A stretch of DNA of 5,948 nucleotides from contig PMCN01000104.1 of the NCBI GenBank assembly GCA_003154135.1, forward strand, positions 7,681 to 13,628. Direction: 5' to 3'. This document shows positions 1 through 5,516 of this stretch, one piece after another (the first letter of the stretch is position 1; the number at the start of each line of letters is the position of its first letter). This DNA comes from Acidimicrobiaceae bacterium. GTDB lineage: Bacteria > Actinomycetota > Acidimicrobiia > Acidimicrobiales > Ilumatobacteraceae. Both the position numbers and the translations under genes were made by a program. A model generated the notes under the pieces. That model was not told where the DNA came from, did no database searches, and saw only the letters and a program-made list of their open reading frames with translations.

Positions 1-722
1 ACGAGCAGCCGCATGCACTCCGTGCGCGTGTTGATCGCGGCAGGGTGCACCGCTGCGGCGCGTTCGACCGTGAAGCGGCTGGCGACGCGCTCGGCCCAGT
101 CGTCGGGGACGACCACCTCTGCCAGGTGCACGTCGCGGTGCTCGCGCAGCACGACGATGCCGCGGTCGATGGCATCGAGGCTCTCGTCGAGGTGCGCGTT
201 CTCGGCCGCCCACAGGTCGTGCGAGCGTTCGGGGTGGTCGAGCAACTCGCCCACCCTCGGGAGGAGCAGTTCGTAGAGGCGCCCGCACTGGTGCTGGTAT
301 CCGTGTGCGAACACCTCTCCGTCGAGCGGCGATCGGTCGGGGTCGTCGAACGCGGCCAGCGTCATCGCCACGCGCATGCTGTCGCGGTCGGTGAACGTGG
401 CGAAGTCGCCGGCCGACGCGACGTCGATCACCTGCGCGCGCCGCTCGGTCGCCGCGCCGCGATCGAGGAGGGCGTAGGCGCACATCAGCCCGTCCTGGTC
501 GAAGTGGTTGTTCGACACGGCATCGATGCCATCGAACAGTGCCGGACGTTCGAGCGCGTGGAAGGCGATCTGCGCCGACAGGTCGTCGAGCAGGTCGATG
601 GGTGTGGGGCTGCCCGGCCAGTGCGACAGCGTGAGGAGTGTCGACGCGGTGGGCGATCCGTCGACCACCACGTTCGGTGTGTCACCGAGGAGGTGGTACG
701 GCACGAAGCGGAGCTCGGTCAT
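1..722 (-). CDS. Conserved-looking protein of unknown function, 3' end outside window (DHH-like motif)
   Basis: The frame is open from an ATG at 722-720 to the window edge, giving 240 complete codons and two bases with no stop, so the C-terminus is missing. The protein begins MTELRFVPYHLLGDTPNVVV and looks soluble, with no signal peptide or membrane segment. Its most distinctive stretch is residues 70-83, with N71-N72-H73-F74-D75-Q76-D77-G78 followed by a hydrophobic helix. This resembles motif I of DHH-family phosphoesterases (D/HxDxDG), but I cannot see the later DHH motif, and no family is assigned with certainty. A second notable block is LSHWPGSPTP (residues 32-41). Codon use matches the neighbouring genes, and the long frames on the opposite strand here have arginine- and serine-rich translations typical of GC-rich shadows. 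The gene is divergent from the PEP-enzyme-like gene at 813. The start is supported by a TACCGT box six bases upstream, consistent with a leaderless message. A biochemical function is not known. Confidence 0.8.
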   Translation of the reverse strand, partial: MTELRFVPYHLLGDTPNVVVDGSPTASTLLTLSHWPGSPTPIDLLDDLSAQIAFHALERPALFDGIDAVSNNHFDQDGLMCAYALLDRGAATERRAQVIDVASAGDFATFTDRDSMRVAMTLAAFDDPDRSPLDGEVFAHGYQHQCGRLYELLLPRVGELLDHPERSHDLWAAENAHLDESLDAIDRGIVVLREHRDVHLAEVVVPDDWAERVASRFTVERAAAVHPAAINTRTECMRLL

Positions 723-728
723 GCTCCG

Positions 729-734
729 ACGGTA
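729..734 (-). promoter_or_regulatory. Candidate -10 box for a leaderless transcript
   Basis: Read on the minus strand, TACCGT is followed by exactly six bases and then the ATG at 722. This matches the actinobacterial TANNNT box with transcription starting at the A of the start codon. The only Shine-Dalgarno-like string, GGAG at 727-724, is one base from the ATG and too close to work normally, which favours leaderless initiation. No clear -35 hexamer is visible. The call rests on geometry alone. Confidence 0.35.
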
Positions 735-776
735 CGCCGGTCCGCGCGTGTCGCGGCACCGGGTCGCCGGCATCGC

Positions 777-782
777 TATCAT
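777..782 (+). promoter_or_regulatory. Candidate -10 box for the PEP-enzyme-like gene
   Basis: TATCAT lies in the only AT-richer spot of the 90-bp divergent region, about 30 bases before the ATG at 813. Transcription from it would give a short leader that contains the GGGGGA ribosome binding site. No convincing -35 element is found at the usual spacing, so this is a weak prediction. Confidence 0.25.
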
Positions 783-802
783 CCGCCCACCGACGACGTC
801 TT

Positions 803-808
803 GGGGGA
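803..808 (+). promoter_or_regulatory. Ribosome binding site that fixes the start at 813
   Basis: GGGGGA ends four bases before the ATG at 813. The reading frame stays open far upstream, back to about position 45, but that extension lies antisense to the divergent gene. This purine-rich site therefore supports the downstream ATG as the true start. The spacing is somewhat short but acceptable. Confidence 0.5.
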
Positions 809-812
809 CATC

Positions 813-2480
813 ATGGGCGACAAGTACTACGTCACCGACACCGACCTGTCCGCACGCTTTCCGATCTACACGCGCGCCAACGTGGGGGAGGTCTTCCCCG
901 ATCCGGTGACACCGCTCACCAGCGACACCGCGCTGTTCGATGCCGAGCTGGGCTGGCGCGACGCATGGGTGCGCATGGGCGCGTTCGACGCCGACGAGCT
1001 GCCGGAGGGCATCTTCTGTCAGCTCGGCGTGCAGGGCGGGTACTGCTACCTCAACGCCTCGCTCATCCGCCTGTTCGGCGAGCGAGCGCCAGGCCTCAGC
1101 TGGCAGGCGATGGACGAGCAGTTCTTCGGCGCGCAACCGGGCATCCCGCCGTACGAGGAGATGGAGGGCGACGTGCGGCCCGATCTGAGCGAGAAGATCG
1201 GCGCCACCTTCGGCTACGTGCTGTCGCAGAGCAGGCTCAGCGACCTCACCGAGCTCACCGACGACCGCCTCGAGACCAAGGCGTTGCGCGACACGCGGCC
1301 CGATGTGTCGCAGCTCACCAACGAGCAGCTGTGGGAGCGCTTCTTGTCGCTGGTCCCGGTGCACCGGCGGATGTTCGCCCATCACCTGTTCACCACGTAC
1401 ATGGCCACGGTGCCGGTGGGCATCATCAGCGGTGTCGCCGCTGCGGTGGGGCGGCCCGATCTGGTCATGCCCATCATCGCCGGCATCGGCGAGGTCGACT
1501 CCGCAGAACCCAGCCACGCGATGTGGGCGCTCTCGCGGCTCGACCCCGACTCGGCCGAGTTCGCCGCGGGCTTCGCCGCGTTCCTGTACGAGTACGGCAG
1601 TCGCGGACCCAACGAGTGGGAGTCGCGCTCGCCATCGTGGGAGACCCGCCCGGCGCTCGCCCTCGCTGCCATCGACCGCATGCGGCAGGCGCCCGACTCT
1701 GCCAACCCGGCTGGGCACCACGCCGAGCGGGCCGCCGAGCGCGAGACCGCGTCGGCCGAACTGATCGCGATGGTGGCGGCCGACCCGGCCACCCACGGAC
1801 AGCTCGCCGCGGCCATCGCGTGTTCGAAGGCGTGGCTGCCCGGCCGCGAGCGCACGAAGACCAACAACATCCGCGTCATCCACGAGATGCGCATCGCGAT
1901 GCGCGAGATCGGTCGGCGCATGGTGGAGGCCGGCGCATTCGACGAGATCGAAGACTTCGGTTTCTTGCGCAAGGCCGAGATGCCGCAGCTGTTCGCCGAT
2001 CCACGTTCGATGTCGGCCACGGTGCGCACTCGCCGCGCCGAGTACATGCAGCTCGAGCAGCTCGAGCCGCCGTTCGTGTTCGTGGGTCGCACCGACGGTC
2101 CCGACACGTGGCCTCGACGCGATGCCGCCGCTGCCAACCGGCTCGTCGCCGGCGACGTGCTGGCCGGGCTCCCGGGCTGCCCAGGGCAGGCCGAGGGGAT
2201 CGCCCGCGTGATCCTCGACTCCAACGATCCGTTCGCGCTCGAGCCGGGCGACATCCTGGTCGCCCCCATCACCGACCCTTCGTGGACGCCGCTGTTCGTG
2301 CCTGCGGCGGGCGTAGTGGTCGACGTGGGCGCTCCGCTCAGCCACGCCATCATCGTCAGCCGCGAGCTGGGCATCCCGTGCGTCATCTCCGCGACCGGTG
2401 CCACGCGGCGCATCCCCGACGGTGCTCGCATCCGCGTCGACGGCAGCACGGGTGTGGTGACGGTGCTCGAACTGCCGTAA
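813..2480 (+). CDS. PEP-utilising enzyme-like protein (rifampin phosphotransferase-type central and phosphohistidine domains, no ATP-grasp)
   Basis: The protein has 555 residues. The N-terminal YTRANVGEVFPDPVTPLT (residues 19-36) and the later blocks GSRGPNEWE (262-270) and RERTKTNNIRVIHEMR (345-360) resemble the helical central region of rifampin phosphotransferase and related PEP-utilising proteins. Residues about 448-555 form the swivelling PEP-utiliser mobile domain: LPGCPGQAEGIARVI (453-467), then GAPLSHAIIVSRELGIPCV (506-524), where His511 is at the expected phospho-carrier position. In full-length relatives (PEP synthase, PPDK, rifampin phosphotransferase) this His shuttles phosphate from an N-terminal ATP-grasp domain to the acceptor. 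That domain is absent, and the residues before 19 are too few to hold it. Split enzymes of this type are known, for example the subunits of phenylphosphate synthase in Thauera, so an ATP-grasp partner may be encoded elsewhere. The substrate cannot be told. The start is chosen by the GGGGGA site upstream and by the family-like N-terminus. It is probably cytosolic. Confidence 0.85.
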   Translation: MGDKYYVTDTDLSARFPIYTRANVGEVFPDPVTPLTSDTALFDAELGWRDAWVRMGAFDADELPEGIFCQLGVQGGYCYLNASLIRLFGERAPGLSWQAMDEQFFGAQPGIPPYEEMEGDVRPDLSEKIGATFGYVLSQSRLSDLTELTDDRLETKALRDTRPDVSQLTNEQLWERFLSLVPVHRRMFAHHLFTTYMATVPVGIISGVAAAVGRPDLVMPIIAGIGEVDSAEPSHAMWALSRLDPDSAEFAAGFAAFLYEYGSRGPNEWESRSPSWETRPALALAAIDRMRQAPDSANPAGHHAERAAERETASAELIAMVAADPATHGQLAAAIACSKAWLPGRERTKTNNIRVIHEMRIAMREIGRRMVEAGAFDEIEDFGFLRKAEMPQLFADPRSMSATVRTRRAEYMQLEQLEPPFVFVGRTDGPDTWPRRDAAAANRLVAGDVLAGLPGCPGQAEGIARVILDSNDPFALEPGDILVAPITDPSWTPLFVPAAGVVVDVGAPLSHAIIVSRELGIPCVISATGATRRIPDGARIRVDGSTGVVTVLELP

Positions 2481-2490
2481 CGGCGTTCGA
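2467..2490 (+). terminator. Stem-loop spanning the stop codon of the PEP-enzyme-like gene
   Basis: TCGAAC (2467-2472) and GCCG (2474-2477) pair with CGGC (2481-2484) and GTTCGA (2485-2490), with T2473 bulged. This gives a ten-pair stem with a three-base loop that is exactly the TAA stop codon. No U-run follows, so it is not a classical intrinsic terminator, but U-less hairpins are often proposed as terminators in actinobacteria. It could also protect the 3' end or attenuate reading into the exporter gene 40 bases further on. Confidence 0.4.
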
Positions 2491-2516
2491 TGGCGGTCGT
2501 CGAAGCGACGTTGCGG

Positions 2517-2522
2517 TACGGT
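2517..2522 (+). promoter_or_regulatory. Candidate -10 box for a leaderless exporter transcript
   Basis: TACGGT is followed by seven bases and then the GTG at 2530. No Shine-Dalgarno sequence lies before this GTG, so a leaderless message starting at or next to the GTG is the simplest reading. A clear -35 hexamer is not seen. A small hairpin, CGTCG-AAG-CGACG at 2498-2510, sits directly upstream. Confidence 0.35.
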
Positions 2523-2529
2523 CGCCGCG

Positions 2530-4017
2530 GTGACCACGACCGCTCCCGCTCAAAGTCACAACGACCTCGTCCGGGTCTTCGGGCACGAGATGGCGTACAA
2601 GTGGGTCGTCGCGATCGTCTACGTGTCGGCGCTCTTCCTCGACATCATGGACTCCACCATCGTCAACGTGGCGCTGCCCAAGTTGGGCGAGGAGCTGCAC
2701 ACCTCGAACGCCGAGTGGGTGGTGCTCGGCTACACGCTGAGCCTCGCGGTGTGGATCCCCACCAGCGGCTGGCTCGGCGACCGGTTCGGCACGAAGCGCA
2801 CGTTCCTGTTCGCTCTCGGCGCCTTCACCGTCGGCTCGGCGGCGTGCGGCTTCGCCACCACCATCGAGCAGCTCATCGCCTTCCGTGTGCTGCAGGGCGT
2901 GGGCGGGGGCATGCTCACGCCGGTGGGCATCGCGATGCTGTTCCGTGCGTTCCCGCCTGCCGAACGGGCGAAGGCATCGACGATCGTCATGATCCCCACG
3001 CTGGCCGCGCCGGCGATGGGCCCGGTGGTGGGCGGGTTCATCACCAAGAACTTCGACTGGCGCTGGATCTTCCTCGTCAACGTGCCCATCGCGCTGCTCG
3101 CCCTCTGGTTCGGCTTCCGCCACTTGCGCGAACACAAGGAAGCCACTGCCGGCCCGCTCGACGTGGTCGGCCTGGTGCTGTCGGGTGCCTCGTTGGCGAT
3201 GGTGGTCTACGCGCTCAGCGAGGGTCCGCAAGCCGGCTGGACATCGTTCCGCGTGGCCGGCATCGGCGCGATCGGTGTGCTGTGCGGCGCGCTCACGGTG
3301 TGGGTGGAGCTGAAGGTGCCGAATCCGATGCTCGAGCTGCGGCTGCTGGGCAACCGCATGTTCCGTCAGTGCAACATCGTGAGCTTCTTCGCCATTGCGA
3401 GCTTCCTCGGCGTCACGTTCGTGATGCCGCAGTACCTCCAGAACCTGCGCGGCATGGATCCGCTGCAGAGCGGCCTCACCACGTTCCCGCAGGCGTTCGG
3501 CGTGATGGCGTCGTCGCTCATCGCAGGGCGTGTGTACGCGCGGGTCGGTCCACGGCGGCTGATGTCGGGTGGGTTCTTCGCCGCGGCGATGGCCATCGCG
3601 CTGTTCACCACGCTCACGCTCGACACCAGCCTCTGGCTCATCCGCGGCCTCATGGTGCTGCGCGGGCTGTGCATGGGATTCGCCTTCGTGCCCATGCAGG
3701 CGGCCAGCTACGCCACCATCCCTCCCGCGCAGAACGGCCGGGCGTCATCGCTGTTCAGCACGCAGCGCCAGGTGGGCGTGTCGTTCGGTGTCGCGGTGCT
3801 GGCGAGCATCCTCACCGCGTACGGCGTGCTCAGCCCGCCGCTCGCCGCCGACAAGATCGGGCACGCCCTCACCGGTGTGCACTGGGCGTTCGGCGTCGCG
3901 GTGGTCCTCGCCCTCATCGCCGCCGTGTTCGCCTTGTTCATCCGCGACGACGATGCGAAGGCGACGATGGTCGTTCGCGGCCCGGCGGTCAGTCGCGGGG
4001 CTCGAAGCGCGCCGTGA
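2530..4017 (+). CDS. MFS drug/small-molecule exporter, DHA2 (EmrB/QacA-type, 14 TM) family
   Basis: This 495-residue protein is an inner-membrane proton-coupled antiporter of the DHA2 branch of the major facilitator superfamily. Motif D1 is LDIMDSTIVNVALP (residues 37-50) in TM1. Motif A is GWLGDRFGTKR (80-90) in the TM2-TM3 loop. Motif B is RVLQGVGGG (119-127), and the antiporter motif C is APAMGPVVGG (160-169), followed by the typical DWRWIFLVNVPI (176-187). About fourteen hydrophobic segments are distributed along the length, which is normal for the family. The usual substrates are hydrophobic or cationic drugs, and the real substrate here cannot be told. The GTG start at 2530 is preferred because a TACGGT box sits just upstream. 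The in-frame ATG at 2590 would still leave TM1 intact but has no good ribosome binding site. The gene ends inside the 3' end of the convergent tryptophanase gene. Indole or aromatic export is conceivable but not shown. Confidence 0.93.
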   Translation: MTTTAPAQSHNDLVRVFGHEMAYKWVVAIVYVSALFLDIMDSTIVNVALPKLGEELHTSNAEWVVLGYTLSLAVWIPTSGWLGDRFGTKRTFLFALGAFTVGSAACGFATTIEQLIAFRVLQGVGGGMLTPVGIAMLFRAFPPAERAKASTIVMIPTLAAPAMGPVVGGFITKNFDWRWIFLVNVPIALLALWFGFRHLREHKEATAGPLDVVGLVLSGASLAMVVYALSEGPQAGWTSFRVAGIGAIGVLCGALTVWVELKVPNPMLELRLLGNRMFRQCNIVSFFAIASFLGVTFVMPQYLQNLRGMDPLQSGLTTFPQAFGVMASSLIAGRVYARVGPRRLMSGGFFAAAMAIALFTTLTLDTSLWLIRGLMVLRGLCMGFAFVPMQAASYATIPPAQNGRASSLFSTQRQVGVSFGVAVLASILTAYGVLSPPLAADKIGHALTGVHWAFGVAVVLALIAAVFALFIRDDDAKATMVVRGPAVSRGARSAP

Positions 4018-5383
4018 AGTGACGCAGGGCGGGCGGCTCGTCCACGATGCGCATCCCGCGCAGCTCGCCGGCGCGTGAGGCGACGAACGTGACCACCTCG
4101 ATGACGTAGTCGATGTGGCTCTGCGTGTAGGTGCGACGCGGGATGGCCAGGCGTACGAGGTCCATCGCGGCCGGCGTCTCGGTGCCGTCGGGGTGGCGTC
4201 CGAACATCACCGTCCCGATCTCGCAACCGCGGATGCCGCCCTCGCGATAGAGCGCGGCGGCGAGCGCCTGTCCCGGGTAGTGCAACGGTGCGATGTGCGG
4301 CAGCAGCGCGCGGGCGTCGAGGTACACCGCGTGCCCTCCGGCGGGCTTCACCACCGGCACGCCCGCGGCATCGAGCGCGTCGGCCAGATACGCCGTGCTG
4401 CGGATGCGGTACTGCAGGTAGTGCTCGTCGACCACCTCGGTGAGTCCCTGGGCGATGGCCTCGAGGTCGCGGCCGGCCAGCCCTCCGTAGGTGGGGAAGC
4501 CTTCGGTGAGGATGAGCAGGTTGCGGCACTGGGCGGCGATCACGCCGTCGTTCATGGCCAGCCAGCCGCCGATGTTGGCCAGTCCGTCCTTCTTCGCGCT
4601 CATCGTCATGCCGTCGGCCAGGCCGGCCATCTCGCGCACGATGTCGGGCACGGGCCGCCCCTGCTGGCCGTCTTCACGTTCGCGGATGAACCACGCGTTC
4701 TCGGCGAAGCGGCAGCCGTCGAGGAAGAGCGGCACGCCGTGACGGTCGCACACGGCGCGCACGGCCCGCAGGTTGGCGAGCGACACGGGCTGCCCGCCAC
4801 CCGAGTTGTTGGTGATGGTGACGAACACGACGGGTACGTTGGCGGCGCCCCGGTCGGTGATCAGCGCGTCGAGCGCCTCGACGTCCATGTTCCCTTTGAA
4901 CGGGTGGACGAGATCGGGCTGGCGCCCCTCGGCGATGACGAGGTCGACCGCCTCCGCACCGGTGAACTCGACGTTGGCCCGCGTGGTGTCGAAGTGCGTG
5001 TTGTTGGGCACCACCTTGCCCGGCCCGCCGATCACCGAGAACAGGATCTTCTCGGCTGCCCTGCCCTGGTGCGTGGGGATGACGTGCTCGAACGGGAACA
5101 GCGTCTGCACGGCCGCCAAGAAGCGGTACCACGACGGCGAACCGGCGTAGCTCTCGTCGCCGCGTTGGATGGCGGCCCACTGGTCGCGCGACATCGCGCC
5201 CGTGCCCGAATCGGTGAGCAGGTCGATCAGCACGTCGTCGGCGTGCAGGTTGAACAGGTTGAACCCGGCTTCGGCGAGGCGGGCCGCTCGTTCCTCGACG
5301 GTGGTCGACCGCATGGGTTCGACCGAGTGGATGCGGAACGGTTCGATGATGGTGTGCCAGCGCTGCATCCCGGCATCGTGCAT
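3989..5383 (-). CDS. tnaA: Tryptophanase (L-tryptophan indole-lyase)
   Basis: The protein has 464 residues, close to the 471 of Escherichia coli TnaA, and matches it along its whole length. It is a PLP- and potassium-dependent cytosolic enzyme that cleaves L-tryptophan to indole, pyruvate and ammonia. Visible landmarks are EPFRIHSVEP (14-23), LIDLLTDSGTGAMS (52-65), GDESYAG with Tyr79 as the likely general acid (75-81), THQGR (104-108), the cofactor-ring Asp222 with Arg225, MSAKKDG with Lys265 as the PLP aldimine lysine, and Arg416 for the substrate carboxylate. Three positions point to tryptophanase and away from tyrosine phenol-lyase: Asp132 (FDTT; Thr in the phenol-lyase), Ile389 (EIG; Arg there) and His455 (RHFTA; Phe there). 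Elsewhere some blocks read more like the phenol-lyase. The ATG at 5383 has a weak GGCGG site (5395-5391) at seven-base spacing, and the ATG at 5368 is a possible alternative. The frame stays open upstream to 5587, but that extension crosses the palindrome and matches nothing. The 3' end overlaps the convergent exporter by 29 bp. Confidence 0.95.
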   Translation of the reverse strand: MHDAGMQRWHTIIEPFRIHSVEPMRSTTVEERAARLAEAGFNLFNLHADDVLIDLLTDSGTGAMSRDQWAAIQRGDESYAGSPSWYRFLAAVQTLFPFEHVIPTHQGRAAEKILFSVIGGPGKVVPNNTHFDTTRANVEFTGAEAVDLVIAEGRQPDLVHPFKGNMDVEALDALITDRGAANVPVVFVTITNNSGGGQPVSLANLRAVRAVCDRHGVPLFLDGCRFAENAWFIREREDGQQGRPVPDIVREMAGLADGMTMSAKKDGLANIGGWLAMNDGVIAAQCRNLLILTEGFPTYGGLAGRDLEAIAQGLTEVVDEHYLQYRIRSTAYLADALDAAGVPVVKPAGGHAVYLDARALLPHIAPLHYPGQALAAALYREGGIRGCEIGTVMFGRHPDGTETPAAMDLVRLAIPRRTYTQSHIDYVIEVVTFVASRAGELRGMRIVDEPPALRHFTARFEPRD

Positions 5384-5441
5384 CGTCCGACCGCCGTGCG
5401 GACCAGGGTCCTTCGTCCCCCGATTCCCCTCGGTTCTTTCA
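5384..5441 (-). promoter_or_regulatory. Leader segment between the palindrome and tnaA
   Basis: This 58-base, purine-rich stretch must carry the tnaA ribosome binding site and, if tnaA has its own promoter downstream of the palindrome, that promoter too. No housekeeping TTGACA/TATAAT or leaderless TANNNT pattern is seen. Two ECF-sigma-like -35 strings are present on the minus strand, AGAACC (5437-5432, with CGAA sixteen bases on at 5415-5412) and GGGAAT (5428-5423), but neither has a consensus -10 partner. GGACCCTGGTCC (5411-5400) could form a very small hairpin. Confidence 0.2.
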
Positions 5442-5489
5442 GCTCGTGTCAGCGGCTGACCACCAAGCTTGGTGGTCAGCGCCTGACAC
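5439..5489 (-). CDS. Possible leader peptide with tandem Trp codons upstream of tnaA
   Basis: A GTG at 5489 opens a 16-codon frame ending in TGA at 5441-5439 and reading VSGADHQAWWSAADTS. Trp codons 9 and 10 (5465-5460) fall just past the centre of the large palindrome. The stop is 55 bases before the tnaA start and in another frame. Enterobacterial tna operons are controlled by a short leader peptide, TnaC, containing an essential Trp, so the placement is suggestive. Against it, no Shine-Dalgarno or TANNNT box precedes the GTG. The palindrome also encodes nearly the same peptide on the other strand, so tandem TGG may be a by-product of the GGTGGT in the repeat. It does not resemble TnaC in sequence. 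Treat it as a hypothesis. Confidence 0.2.
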   Translation of the reverse strand: MSGADHQAWWSAADTS

Positions 5490-5493
5490 GAGC
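5442..5493. repeat. 52-bp near-perfect palindrome (terminator or operator) upstream of tnaA
   Basis: The arms 5442-5467 and 5468-5493 are reverse complements except for two adjacent positions, 5453-5454 against 5481-5482. The central 26 bp (5455-5480) is a perfect palindrome centred on AAGCTT, and the outer arms are GCTCGTGTCAG and CTGACACGAGC. In RNA from either strand it would fold into a very long hairpin. It begins 23 bases after the stop of the upstream minus-strand gene, which is a normal terminator position, but no U-run follows on either strand. It may therefore be a U-less terminator, an operator, or a repeated genomic element. Confidence 0.85.
5448..5487. repeat. Two 13-bp dyad direct repeats inside the palindrome
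   Basis: GTCAGCGGCTGAC (5448-5460) and GTCAGCGCCTGAC (5475-5487) differ by one base, and each is itself a dyad with GTCAG/CTGAC arms. Their centres are 27 bp apart, separated by the 14-bp palindrome CACCAAGCTTGGTG (5461-5474). This is the form expected of two binding sites for a dimeric regulator, and it also gives RNA an alternative fold of two small hairpins in place of one long one. No regulator gene is in the window. Confidence 0.5.
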
Positions 5494-5516
5494 GATGGGT
5501 TTCGAGCCGGAGAGGG

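Noticed and set aside
45..812. Long N-terminal extension of the PEP-enzyme-like frame
   Set aside because: It is open but lies antisense to the divergent gene at 1-722, has a Val/Arg/His-rich translation unlike the rest of the protein, and the family-like N-terminus and ribosome binding site are at 813.
1382..2449. 355-codon minus-strand open frame inside the PEP-enzyme-like gene
   Set aside because: It is a Ser/Ala/Arg-rich antisense shadow with no motif or ribosome binding site.
638..2533. 631-codon open frame overlapping the PEP-enzyme-like gene in another plus-strand frame
   Set aside because: The translation is extremely arginine- and alanine-rich and has no recognisable motif. It is explained by high GC in third positions.
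3989..5383. Tyrosine phenol-lyase as the identity of the lyase gene
   Set aside because: The Arg and Phe that recognise the phenol ring and the matching Thr are replaced by Ile389, His455 and Asp132, as in tryptophanase.
5442..5493. Classical intrinsic terminator or mobile-element end
   Set aside because: No U-run follows the hairpin on either strand, and there is no transposase or target-site duplication nearby, so neither is claimed outright.
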